Below, piece after piece: positions 34,108-43,355 of a stretch of 64,000 bases of DNA. Under the pieces are notes generated by a model. That model was not told the DNA's origin, searched no databases, and saw nothing but the letters and a program-made list of their open reading frames with translations. Numbering within the stretch: the first letter of the stretch is position 1; each line of letters starts with the position of its first letter. Both the position numbers and the translations under genes were made by a program. Origin of the DNA: an uncultured Bacteroidota bacterium (GTDB taxonomy: Bacteria > Bacteroidota > Bacteroidia > Chitinophagales > Chitinophagaceae); the NCBI GenBank assembly GCA_903882805.1, contig CAIRYK010000042.1, positions 124,001-188,000 of the forward strand, read 5' to 3'.

Positions 34108-37100
34108 TTATCTGATCAAGGTGACATTACCCTGATGGCGTTCCATCTGCCCGTCTTTGAAGGTAGCGCTAATGAGGAATACAAATACGCCTTCTGGCTG
34201 CGCCACACCGTTGAAGGTGCCATCCCAACCTCTGCCATCAAGGTTGGTAGTTTCAAAAATCAGCTGACCCCAACGATTGAAGATCTCCATTTTAAATGTC
34301 GACAATCCGCTGGTGAGGAACTGCCGTGGGAAAAAGTAGTCATTTACACCATCGCCATTGGGAGAAAACACATTGGGGATGTTCATGTAGCAATCGTTCT
34401 TAACCCAAACTGTATCGTTGGCAATACAGCCATTTACATTCACGGTTACCGAATAATAGCCCGGAGCACCTACAGATATTTGCGGCCCGGTAGCGCCTGT
34501 ATTCCACACCCAGCGAGCACGCTTGTTGCTCTCATTTGTATGATCAACAAGTATTATTGGTACCCCGCCCGGACATATTGCTGTGTCTTCGCCCAGATAT
34601 ACTGTTGGATGATCAATAACCAATACGGTACGCTGTACGCTTGTATCTGGGCAAGCTCTGTAAAATGCTTGCAGCGTTACAGTATACAATCCAGCTTTAT
34701 CAAACCCATGTACAATAGGATTTACATTCCGCATGCTCGTTCCATCGCTGAAAGTCCACATAGTACCTGTACCGCCAAGATTAGAGAACAACCCGGTAAA
34801 CGTTACATCATGCCCTCCGCACAAAACGGAATCGGTAAGGTTCATGCTAATAGTGCTGATAGAATCCACCTCGAAGACCTGACGAACCGTATCGAGACAG
34901 GGCACATAGTTTCTCATGGCAAGCAATACGTTGTATACACCTGCTTTCTTAAATATGTGCGTTACATTCTTGTTGGTATCTATCGAGCCATCCCCGAAAA
35001 ACCAGGTATAGCTTACCGCTGTGCCAATCGTATTATTAGTGAACACAACCGGCTTACCCTGACAAAGGAAACTATCGGGGGTAGCGGTAAATCCAGCGTC
35101 TATGAGGTTATCAATATCCATAAACTGAGTGACGCTGTCTTTACACCTGCCATTGGTAATAATCAATTTCACAGCGTACACACCGGGAGCTGTATATATA
35201 TGCACCGGATTTACAGAAGTTGCTACAGTACTATCGCCAAAATCCCAAACATAGGTCAGGTCTGATGCCGGGGCTGAAGTGTTGGTAAAGTATACAGTAT
35301 CGGCCTTGCAGGTCTTAGCTATGCGGAAGGTATAACCCGGTGTAATAGGTGGAGCAACGAGCGTAACAGGGCCCAACGCATTAGATACGCACACCCTGCC
35401 GGTACGCGCTATAAAGTCGTTGTAGGTCCCTTCGCAAAGACCAGAAAACACTACCTGACTATCTATACCTATTGTTACGCTTACCGGTGGTTGGGCTGCT
35501 CCATTTAGTGTGTATGATATTGTATCTGTCTGTCCGGGATGTAAACCGTAAAGTTTGATAACGCCATCGCAATATCCGCATTTCGACGGATTGGTGTATC
35601 CCAGCTTGCGCATAGTAAACGGAGGCACCACAAGATTGGCAGGACCAAGCGTATCTGTGATACACGAGCCACCGGTGCGCACCACAAAATTATCGAACAA
35701 CCCAAAACACAAACCAGTCATACGCACCTGACTATCGGCCGGTATCAATGAAATGATGGGCGGCTGCGCTACCCCATCAACGGTATAGTAAATAGTATCC
35801 AGATTGCCCGGATGTAAACCATAAAGAGTGATTGTACCATTGCAAATGCCACAAAACTCAGGGTTGGTATAACTAAGCGAGCGAACGGTGAATGGAGGCA
35901 CCGTTAGCGTTACCGGACCGAGTGTATTAGAAACACATATACCGCCAGTGCGTGCAACGAAATTAGCGTAAACGCCATGGCACAACCCTGTTATCACTAC
36001 CTGACTATCAGCCGCAATCAACCTTATTATTGGCGGCTGTGGAACGCCGTCTTTTGTATAGCTTATAGTATCGAGGTTGCCTGGATGTAAACCATATAAT
36101 GTAATGGTACCATTGCAAATACCGCAGTAATCTGGTTCGGTATACGAAATGGCGCGCATAGTAAATGGGGGCACAGTCAGCGTAACAGGCCCTAATGTAT
36201 TGGAAACACAGACGCCACCGGTACGCACAACAAAATTACCGTACACTCCTGAACACAGACCAGTGATAACCACCTGACTGTCGGAAGCAATCAACCGCAC
36301 AATAGACGGCTGTGCAACCCCATCGCGAGTATAGGTAATGGTGTCGGTTTCTCCGGGGTATAGCCCATATAGAGTTATAGAGCCGTTGCAAATACCGCAA
36401 TACTCTGGATTTGTAGACCTGAGTGTCCGCATAGTAAACGGAGGAACGGTAAGCGTTACCGGGCCAAGTATATTAGAAACACAGGCTCCGCCGGTGCGGG
36501 CAATAAAGTCGGTATATAAACCCTGACAAAGCCCACGGATTACCAACTGACTGTCTGCGCCTACCAAACCTGAAACGGGCGGTTGCGCAACACCATCACG
36601 GGTATAACTAATGGTATCGCGGGTGCCTGGATACAAGCCATGAACGGTGATCGTTCCGTTACAGGTGCCGCAATAATCGGGATTGGTAAACGACAGTGAA
36701 CGAATGATAAATGGAGGAACAGTAAGCGTAACCGGGCCCAAAGTATTGGATACGCATACGCCGCCGGTACGGGCAATAAAGTTGGCATATACGCCCGGAC
36801 ATAGTCCGGTAATTACCGCCGTGCTATCCGGACCAATGATTCTTACTACCGGAGGCTGCGGTACGCCATCCATTGTATAGCTAATAGTATCGCGCTGACC
36901 GGGATACAACCCGTAGAGGACAACGCTGCCGTTGCACAGCCCACAGTATTCAGGATTTGTATAGCTTATAGCCCGCATGGTAAATGGAGGAACTGTAAGC
37001 GTAACAGGACCAAGCGTATTGGATACGCATACGCCGCCGGTACGGGCAATAAAGTTGGCATATACACCGGGACACAAACCCGTAATGGTTGCGGTGCTGT

Positions 37101-39303
37101 CACTGCCAATTACGCGTATAACAGGTGTTTGGGGAACGCCTCCTAATGTGTAGCTAATCGTATCGCGCTGACCGGGACGCAATCCATATAGTGTAATGCT
37201 GCCATTACATATTCCGCAATATTCAGGATTTGTCGCCCTCAGCGCGCGCATAGTAAACGGAGGAACAGTAAGCGTAACCGGGCCAAGGGTATTTGAAACG
37301 CAAACACCTGATGTTCGAGCCACAAAGTTGGCATACAAACCTGCGCACAATCCGGTAATAACTACCTGACTGTCTGCTCCTATCAGTCGCACAACAGGCG
37401 TTTGGGGCACCCCTCCCCAAGTATAATTTATTGTATCTGTCTGTCCGGGTCTTAAGCCATATAGTGTAATGGTTCCGTTACATATACCGCAATAATCAGG
37501 ATTTGTAGATCGCAAGGTGCGCATGGTAAATGCCGGGTTCACCAGATTGAGCGGCCCCACAGGAGGCGAAACGCAATACCGGCCATAGGTCACTGTAATA
37601 TTACTGTATATGCCCGCTGGCAAACCCGTTAGTATTATAGTACTGTCAATACCCACAACTCGCATTACTGGAGGTTGTGGAACACCGTTTAGATTGTACC
37701 TGATACTATCTCTTGCACCTGGCGTGAGCCGCGACAAGGTAATAGTACCATCGGAAGCGCCACAATAAGATGGATTAGTAAAGGCCGTTCCCGGCGTTAC
37801 AATCACAGGCGGTGCAATAGTAAATGTAGTACTATTACTACAGCTTTCGGGCAGCGCTCCAAATATGGTAATAGTATATGTTCCGGGAGATAAACTATCT
37901 ATGAACGCTCCGGTAACCCCTAAATAAGTGGCAATAGTATCGCCAAGTGAATTGGATATCTTAACCGTCCAAGGGCGGCTTGTTCCACCGGGTATTATAG
38001 ATATAGCTGCGCGCGCCTGACAAGTGGCAAGCGATGCAAGCGTATGGGAAATTGTAGGTACGGGTAGTATTTTAATGGTGTATGCCAGCGTCTGCACTCC
38101 CGATAGCGGACAGTTGTTGTCGGTATACGTTACAAAAAATGTATAGATACCGGGAGTAACGCCGGTTGAGGTCCAGGAAAATGTACAATGTGGAGACCGT
38201 GTACCATTCCCAACAATAGAGAATATTGCCCCTACAGGCAACCCCGAATAGGTTACTGTTATTCTACTTGCGGTATCAGGCTCTATTGGGTTTATGCTTA
38301 CTGAAAACGGCCCTGTATTAGCGCAAGTATGGAAGTGAGTGCTATCATCTATAACGCCATTAACGGCATCTACCAGTCTTGCAGTAGGCGGAGTGGTAGT
38401 ACACGTCAACACCAAAAAAGTCATCTCGCGCTGACTTGTACCTATCAGCACCCCCCCTCTACGTTCTTCTATATTATACACCACCAATGAGCGCTGTAGT
38501 GCATTAGGCACAAAAGAAAACTGTCCTGTAGCCGGGTCGAATGAAAACGTACTGGTGGCCAGGGGCCTTGTACCTGAATAACCGCCGAGATACACCACGG
38601 GACTAGTGCCAGGCACACTCGTAGAAGAGCCTGCAATACCTGGCACCAAGGAGAACGTAAGGCTATCGCCTTCTGGATCTACTGCTCCGGGATTGTAGTT
38701 ATCGTTATTGTCCAGACAAAAGAATGGCGTCGGCACCACCGATAGTATAGGATTAGAGTTGTCTACAGTGGCATTATTCAATGTGTCCTCGAGCTGAATG
38801 TAGGTAACCGGACTGGACGAAATATTTGTTATCGATAATGCTCTGCCTGCAAGCGATCCGCCAAGATTGCCAGTAAACACAAACCGCCAAACACTTGATC
38901 TGTAAGGTAGCGTATAGGTATAAGTATAAACAAACTTCTTTATACCCGGTATGGTATAGGTAACATCTGTGCATTGTGTATTCAGTAGGTCGGCAGGGCA
39001 TACAGGCGTTATTTCTACACCTGTTGATGGCGGCTGAATGGCCATCGCTACCGTAGCTCTAAGGTTGTCGCCGTCGTAAATATACAATTCCGGCCTGTTG
39101 GTAGGTAGTGCATCATAAGCCCCCGACATACCGGCCGACCCACAATTCCCGTATGCTATAAGTGTTATTTTATAGGTATTGCCGCTAATATGAGTATAAA
39201 ACAAGTCCATACCCACCAGATGATTCCCAAACGCAACAAGTCCCGACAATAACAAAAGTATTGTCAGAAGCCCTTTTTGCAGATAGGTAGATGCGGCTTT
39301 CAT
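34108..39303 (-). CDS. Giant secreted PKD protein with nine internal repeats, paralogue 1
   Basis: 1731 residues. Signal peptide ends near AFG|NHLVG. An N-terminal domain of about 450 residues is shared with the two next genes (SGNTYKIT, then YGNCG). Residues 588-1315 are eight repeats of exactly 91 residues, with a diverged ninth just before (about 498-587); each has CGxC, GLC and a third Cys site. Three PKD domains follow (YVWDFGDSTV, YTWFFGDGSI, MWTFSDGTSM), then the C-terminal gliding-type domain (about 1645-1731: VFSPNGDGVNDYFFPR, FNRWGQLIFE, GWDGTFNG), which is the T9SS signal. Probably a surface adhesin or matrix protein. Same strand as its paralogues, with its own promoter box at 39357. 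Confidence 0.93.
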   Translation of the reverse strand: MKAASTYLQKGLLTILLLLSGLVAFGNHLVGMDLFYTHISGNTYKITLIAYGNCGSAGMSGAYDALPTNRPELYIYDGDNLRATVAMAIQPPSTGVEITPVCPADLLNTQCTDVTYTIPGIKKFVYTYTYTLPYRSSVWRFVFTGNLGGSLAGRALSITNISSSPVTYIQLEDTLNNATVDNSNPILSVVPTPFFCLDNNDNYNPGAVDPEGDSLTFSLVPGIAGSSTSVPGTSPVVYLGGYSGTRPLATSTFSFDPATGQFSFVPNALQRSLVVYNIEERRGGVLIGTSQREMTFLVLTCTTTPPTARLVDAVNGVIDDSTHFHTCANTGPFSVSINPIEPDTASRITVTYSGLPVGAIFSIVGNGTRSPHCTFSWTSTGVTPGIYTFFVTYTDNNCPLSGVQTLAYTIKILPVPTISHTLASLATCQARAAISIIPGGTSRPWTVKISNSLGDTIATYLGVTGAFIDSLSPGTYTITIFGALPESCSNSTTFTIAPPVIVTPGTAFTNPSYCGASDGTITLSRLTPGARDSIRYNLNGVPQPPVMRVVGIDSTIILTGLPAGIYSNITVTYGRYCVSPPVGPLNLVNPAFTMRTLRSTNPDYCGICNGTITLYGLRPGQTDTINYTWGGVPQTPVVRLIGADSQVVITGLCAGLYANFVARTSGVCVSNTLGPVTLTVPPFTMRALRATNPEYCGICNGSITLYGLRPGQRDTISYTLGGVPQTPVIRVIGSDSTATITGLCPGVYANFIARTGGVCVSNTLGPVTLTVPPFTMRAISYTNPEYCGLCNGSVVLYGLYPGQRDTISYTMDGVPQPPVVRIIGPDSTAVITGLCPGVYANFIARTGGVCVSNTLGPVTLTVPPFIIRSLSFTNPDYCGTCNGTITVHGLYPGTRDTISYTRDGVAQPPVSGLVGADSQLVIRGLCQGLYTDFIARTGGACVSNILGPVTLTVPPFTMRTLRSTNPEYCGICNGSITLYGLYPGETDTITYTRDGVAQPSIVRLIASDSQVVITGLCSGVYGNFVVRTGGVCVSNTLGPVTLTVPPFTMRAISYTEPDYCGICNGTITLYGLHPGNLDTISYTKDGVPQPPIIRLIAADSQVVITGLCHGVYANFVARTGGICVSNTLGPVTLTVPPFTVRSLSYTNPEFCGICNGTITLYGLHPGNLDTIYYTVDGVAQPPIISLIPADSQVRMTGLCFGLFDNFVVRTGGSCITDTLGPANLVVPPFTMRKLGYTNPSKCGYCDGVIKLYGLHPGQTDTISYTLNGAAQPPVSVTIGIDSQVVFSGLCEGTYNDFIARTGRVCVSNALGPVTLVAPPITPGYTFRIAKTCKADTVYFTNTSAPASDLTYVWDFGDSTVATSVNPVHIYTAPGVYAVKLIITNGRCKDSVTQFMDIDNLIDAGFTATPDSFLCQGKPVVFTNNTIGTAVSYTWFFGDGSIDTNKNVTHIFKKAGVYNVLLAMRNYVPCLDTVRQVFEVDSISTISMNLTDSVLCGGHDVTFTGLFSNLGGTGTMWTFSDGTSMRNVNPIVHGFDKAGLYTVTLQAFYRACPDTSVQRTVLVIDHPTVYLGEDTAICPGGVPIILVDHTNESNKRARWVWNTGATGPQISVGAPGYYSVTVNVNGCIANDTVWVKNDCYMNIPNVFSPNGDGVNDYFFPRQFLTSGLSTFKMEIFNRWGQLIFETTNLDGRGWDGTFNGVAQPEGVFVFLISATFKDGQMERHQGNVTLIR
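35359..37542 (-). repeat. Eight tandem 273-bp coding repeats
   Basis: Eight consecutive 273-bp units (91 codons), none with an insertion or deletion. Stretches such as GGAGGAACAGTAAGCGTAAC recur at the same place in several units. Protein identity between neighbours is high in the middle of the array (units 2 and 3 most alike) and lower at the ends, as expected when an array grows by unequal recombination. Confidence 0.9.
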
Positions 39304-39356
39304 AAAACAACAATTAAAAAAAACTTTTGGTAACTAAACAGCTACTACAACAAACG

Positions 39357-39364
39357 CAAATGTA
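39357..39364 (-). promoter_or_regulatory. -7 promoter element of paralogue 1
   Basis: Minus strand TACATTTG, full TAnnTTTG match, 53 bp before the ATG at 39303. Confidence 0.5.
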
Positions 39365-39540
39365 CGGCAAAACGTATATCACAAGATTAAAATGTTCTAT
39401 GAACCTATCTATTTTCACTATCTACCAGAGAACAAACGGATTTATTACCTGTATTTTACAAAATAGTATGACAGTCAATGAATTGTAAAGAACGCTTACT
39501 ATAAACTACACTAAACAAAGAAGGTTTAATGGCTTTATTG

Positions 39541-39574
39541 AAAAAGCCGCCTCTTTGTGAAGAGACGGCTTTTG
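39541..39574 (-). terminator. Terminator after paralogue 2
   Basis: Minus strand hairpin with arms AAAAGCCG(T)CTCTT and AAGAG(G)CGGCTTTT around a four-base loop, ending in a T run, 15 bp behind the stop at 39590. Confidence 0.85.
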
Positions 39575-39589
39575 TACATTTTTATGCTT

Positions 39590-42500
39590 TTATCGCAATA
39601 AGGTAATATTACCCTGATGTGATTCTATCTGGCCATCTTTAAACTTGGCTTCAATCTTGTAAATGTAGACGCCTTGAGGCTGCGGGGTATTGTTCAATGA
39701 ACCATCCCATCCTTGACCTTCTACTGTGCTCGATTCGAAAATCAGCTGACCCCACCGGTTGTATATACTCATTTTAAAGCTTGTTAGGCCTTTTGTCAAC
39801 AATGTTCTTGGGAAGAAGAAATCATTAACGCCGTCGCCATTTGGAGTAAACACACTTGGCATGCTAACGTAGCAATCGTTTGCCACCCATACGGTATCCG
39901 ATGTTGTACAACCATCTATGTTTACAACAGCAGTGTATGTACCTGGCTTGTTAACTACTATCGAAGGACCTGTTTCACCTGTGCTCCATTTCCAACGAGC
40001 GCTTGGGTTGGCAGAATTACGCTCATCTGTGATTTTGATTGGCTCTCCACCTGGGCATATTGCTTTATCCTCGCCTAAGTACATATCAGGTACTGGGAAT
40101 ACTCTTATCGATTTAGTAGACACCAATGAAGGGCAGGCTCTGTAGTTCACATCGGCCTTAATAGTCAGTGCGCCTGTATTATCAAACGAATGCAGCACTG
40201 GGTTTACATTCTTCATTGTTGTACCATCTCCGAAGTCCCAAATCACCTCTGTTTTACCAATAGTGGTAAACAACCCGGTAAATGTCACTTCTTGTCCGCG
40301 GCATATTACTGTATCAGTTGCCAGAATCTTGATCGGGCTAATTGAATCCACAGTTATCACTCCATATGCAGTATCAAAACAAGGAACTGAGTTTCCTGCT
40401 ATCAACATTATATTATAGGTACCAGTGTTGGCATACACATGCGATGTATTGAAGTTATTGTCTGTTTTACCATCGCCAAAATACCATGCAAATGTAGGAC
40501 TGGTGCCGGTAGACGTATCAGTAAATGTTACTGGCAAACCCTGACAAACATAAGGATAAGGCGAAATGGTAAATCCAGCGTCAATGAAGTTATTTAGGTT
40601 AACGGTCTGTGTCAATGAGTCAACACATTTACCGTTCGTAACTATCAATTGTACATTATAGCTTGCGCCCTTTGTATTTCTGTATATGTGTCTTGGGTTT
40701 GTTGCTGTATCGGTAGTTCCGTCGCCAAAATACCACTTGTAGGTAAGTTCAGCGGCTGGAGTAGATGAGTTGGTAAACAATACAGTATCGCCGCTACATC
40801 CTTCTCTTACAGAGAAATTATAACCTGCTCTGATAGCTGGAGCTCGCAACGGGATCAGCCCAGATGTAGCAGTGGTACAAACGCCTGCTGTGTGCACAAA
40901 GAACGAATTATAATCTGATTCGCAAAGCGCTGTAAGCTTCATAATACTATCAACGCCAATATATGCAGTAGCAGTTGTTGGCACGCCGCCTATTGTATAG
41001 CTCAATGTATCTAACTGAGCAGGATGCAAACCATATATTGTTATCTCGCCATCGCAGTAACCGCATTTTGCAGGCGGGTTTCCTGTAATTGTTCGGAGCG
41101 TAAACGGAGGATTGGTCAAATTCAATGGTCCGGCCGGGCGTGTTAGGCAATAACCCGATTTGATTACTATATTATCGTACACACCCGCAAGCAATCCTCG
41201 CAATGTGTCTGTTCCGTCGGCTTCGACGACAAACCCATATCCCGGTTGCGGCGTTGTATTGTAGTTATAGAACATGGTATCTACGTCGCCCGGATTGAGC
41301 AAACTAACTACTATGCTACCGTCCCTTGCCCCGCAATAAGTAGGACTCGTAAATCTGGCTGGCGAAGTAATGCGCGGAGTATCAATCCTAAACGGATAAT
41401 CAACAGCGCACTGATTAGTAACATCTGAGAAAATTGTGAGGTGGTAGCTACCCGGAGGCAAACTGTCTATAAACGAAGTCGTATCTACAAATGATTGTAT
41501 GGTATCCCCTATTACGTCGCTAACTTTTATACGCCATGGTTTACCTGTTCCACCGGGTATTACATAAAACGCAGCTTTACGAGCGCATGTAGCAGGTGCA
41601 ATAACAGAATCGCGTATAGTTGGCACAGGATATATTGTTATCGAAAATGCGTAAGTTTTTGATCCTACTGTTGGGCAATGGTCGTCCACAGCTGTTATAT
41701 AGAATACATAGTCGCCTGGCTGAACTACACCAGTAGTTGTAATCCATGAAAAATGCACATGCGGATGACTTGTGCCATTACTATCTACAACAAATACAGA
41801 GCCGGGAGGCAAACCTGTTGCGGTAACGGTTATATGGTTTGAAGTATCTGCTTCTCTGGGATTGATGTGCAAAGAAAAGGGACCGCTGTTTCCACATACT
41901 ACAAAGTGATGCGAGTCGGTAGTATCGCCGCCGGTAGTAGTAAATGAATCTATACCGCCGGTTGGGGCTGTAGTAGTACACGGCAACACAAGAAAGCTCA
42001 TTTCGCGCTGCATAGTGCCTACCATTATCGGACCTCTGTACTCACGTATATTGTAAACCACTACCGCACGCTGCGTGTAGGCATGAAAACATAGCTGCCC
42101 CGTTCTTGGGTCGAAAAAGAAGGTATAATCATGTACTCTGAGCGGAGTAGGTCCGCTTACCATTTGCACAGTTGGCAACAACCACGCTGTACCCACATAA
42201 CCAACTGGACCGCCAATAGCGCAGCTACCAGATCCGTTTGTAGCAGGAATGAGAGAAAACATCAAGCTGTCGCCTGCAGGACGGGTAAGGTAGTTAGTAT
42301 CGTACAGGTCCACAGCGCCCGGATTGTAGCAGTTGGTGTTGTCGTTACAAAAGAAAGGAACAGGCTCAACAGTCAGCACCGGACTTGAGTTATTAGGCAC
42401 GTCCAGATTATTCAACGTATCTATCAACTGCACAGTCGTTCCTCCAACAATGTTATCCAATGCGGCAGCACGACCAGAAGACTGACTTCCATTGTCTCCA

Positions 42501-42931
42501 GTATAAATGAATCTCCAAACACGAGAGGTGCGTGGTAATGTGTAGTTCAAGCTATAAACAAATTTTTTGATGCCCGGCGTAGCATAAGCAGTATTAGTAC
42601 ACTGCGTAGAATCGAGCATACGCGGACATACAGGCGAAACCTCTACACCGGCGCTTGGCGGCTCTATGGGCAAACGTATAGTAGCCACATTGGTAGGCCC
42701 GTCATAAATACATACCTCTGGCGTACCGGTAGGTAAGCCCGCAAACACCGGGCGACTTGGCAAACCGCAATCTCCATACAGTACAACTGTTATCTTGTAG
42801 GTATTGCCAGATATCCATTTGTAAAACAAGTCGGCGCCCACCACATGCGATGCATGAGCGCTAATGCTCAACATTATCAATGTTACCGAACATAAGAGGG
42901 CGCGTAACCAGGGTTGTATTAGTTTTTTCAT
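39590..42931 (-). CDS. Giant secreted PKD protein, paralogue 2
   Basis: 1113 residues. Signal peptide ends near AHA|SHVVG, followed by the shared N-terminal domain (FYKWISGNTYKIT, LYGDCG). The region that is nine repeats in paralogue 1 is here only two units (SPTYCGARDGSIVV and AKCGYCDGEITIYGL). Three PKD domains follow (YKWYFGDGTTD, FAWYFGDGKTD, VIWDFGDGTTM) and a C-terminal gliding-type domain (VFTPNGDGVNDFFFPR, YNRWGQLIFE, ending in GNITLLR). T9SS cargo by its C-terminus. Has its own promoter (43088) and terminator. Confidence 0.93.
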   Translation of the reverse strand: MKKLIQPWLRALLCSVTLIMLSISAHASHVVGADLFYKWISGNTYKITVVLYGDCGLPSRPVFAGLPTGTPEVCIYDGPTNVATIRLPIEPPSAGVEVSPVCPRMLDSTQCTNTAYATPGIKKFVYSLNYTLPRTSRVWRFIYTGDNGSQSSGRAAALDNIVGGTTVQLIDTLNNLDVPNNSSPVLTVEPVPFFCNDNTNCYNPGAVDLYDTNYLTRPAGDSLMFSLIPATNGSGSCAIGGPVGYVGTAWLLPTVQMVSGPTPLRVHDYTFFFDPRTGQLCFHAYTQRAVVVYNIREYRGPIMVGTMQREMSFLVLPCTTTAPTGGIDSFTTTGGDTTDSHHFVVCGNSGPFSLHINPREADTSNHITVTATGLPPGSVFVVDSNGTSHPHVHFSWITTTGVVQPGDYVFYITAVDDHCPTVGSKTYAFSITIYPVPTIRDSVIAPATCARKAAFYVIPGGTGKPWRIKVSDVIGDTIQSFVDTTSFIDSLPPGSYHLTIFSDVTNQCAVDYPFRIDTPRITSPARFTSPTYCGARDGSIVVSLLNPGDVDTMFYNYNTTPQPGYGFVVEADGTDTLRGLLAGVYDNIVIKSGYCLTRPAGPLNLTNPPFTLRTITGNPPAKCGYCDGEITIYGLHPAQLDTLSYTIGGVPTTATAYIGVDSIMKLTALCESDYNSFFVHTAGVCTTATSGLIPLRAPAIRAGYNFSVREGCSGDTVLFTNSSTPAAELTYKWYFGDGTTDTATNPRHIYRNTKGASYNVQLIVTNGKCVDSLTQTVNLNNFIDAGFTISPYPYVCQGLPVTFTDTSTGTSPTFAWYFGDGKTDNNFNTSHVYANTGTYNIMLIAGNSVPCFDTAYGVITVDSISPIKILATDTVICRGQEVTFTGLFTTIGKTEVIWDFGDGTTMKNVNPVLHSFDNTGALTIKADVNYRACPSLVSTKSIRVFPVPDMYLGEDKAICPGGEPIKITDERNSANPSARWKWSTGETGPSIVVNKPGTYTAVVNIDGCTTSDTVWVANDCYVSMPSVFTPNGDGVNDFFFPRTLLTKGLTSFKMSIYNRWGQLIFESSTVEGQGWDGSLNNTPQPQGVYIYKIEAKFKDGQIESHQGNITLLR

Positions 42932-43087
42932 AAAAAATTTATGAGCGTTGTTAAAATTGTTTGCGTATTAACAAGTAGTAGACAGCAAGAAACATAAAAT
43001 AGTTTGCTAAAAATTGAAAAAAATTAGAAAAACCACCTTTTTGTCGCTGTTTTATGTTCCTAAACTACTCAATTTTAATACGGAGAA

Positions 43088-43095
43088 CAAATATA
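43088..43095 (-). promoter_or_regulatory. -7 promoter element of paralogue 2
   Basis: Minus strand TATATTTG, full TAnnTTTG match, 156 bp before the ATG at 42931, so the mRNA would have a long AT-rich leader. Confidence 0.4.
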
Positions 43096-43307
43096 CACAT
43101 TCAGCACGCCAAACTACATGAAAATATTTCAAATACAAAACTAACTAACAGTCAACACACATTTTCTGTCACAAAAGCACTCGATCCTATACGTTCCAAT
43201 AGTTAACTAATCCTGTATAAAGCAAAAACCTTTTCTAACTACCATCTATGCTCATGCATAGTATTCAATATCAGCATACAACCAATAAATAGAATTTTCT
43301 AAAATAA

Positions 43308-43336
43308 AATAGCCGCCCATTTTTTGAGCGGCTATT
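43308..43336 (-). terminator. Terminator after paralogue 3
   Basis: Minus strand hairpin AATAGCCGC / GCGGCTATT around an 11-base loop, 19 bp behind the stop at 43356. Confidence 0.75.
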
Positions 43337-43355
43337 CCTATTGTTCTGTTTTCCG

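Larger units (their letters stand above)
42932..43355. other. Intergenic stretch between paralogues 2 and 3
   Basis: 424 bp, strongly AT-rich. It holds the terminator of paralogue 3 (43308-43336) and a -7 box of paralogue 2 (43088-43095), with a predicted leader of about 150 bases between box and ATG. No open frame of note. Confidence 0.7.

Noticed and set aside
34135-35265. 376-codon plus-strand frame opposite the giant PKD gene
   Set aside because: Antisense shadow; the minus-strand product has signal peptide, PKD and C-terminal domains, this one has nothing recognisable.
35359-37542. CRISPR-like regular repeat
   Set aside because: The period is 273 bp, in frame and coding throughout; there are no short repeats with unique spacers and no cas genes.
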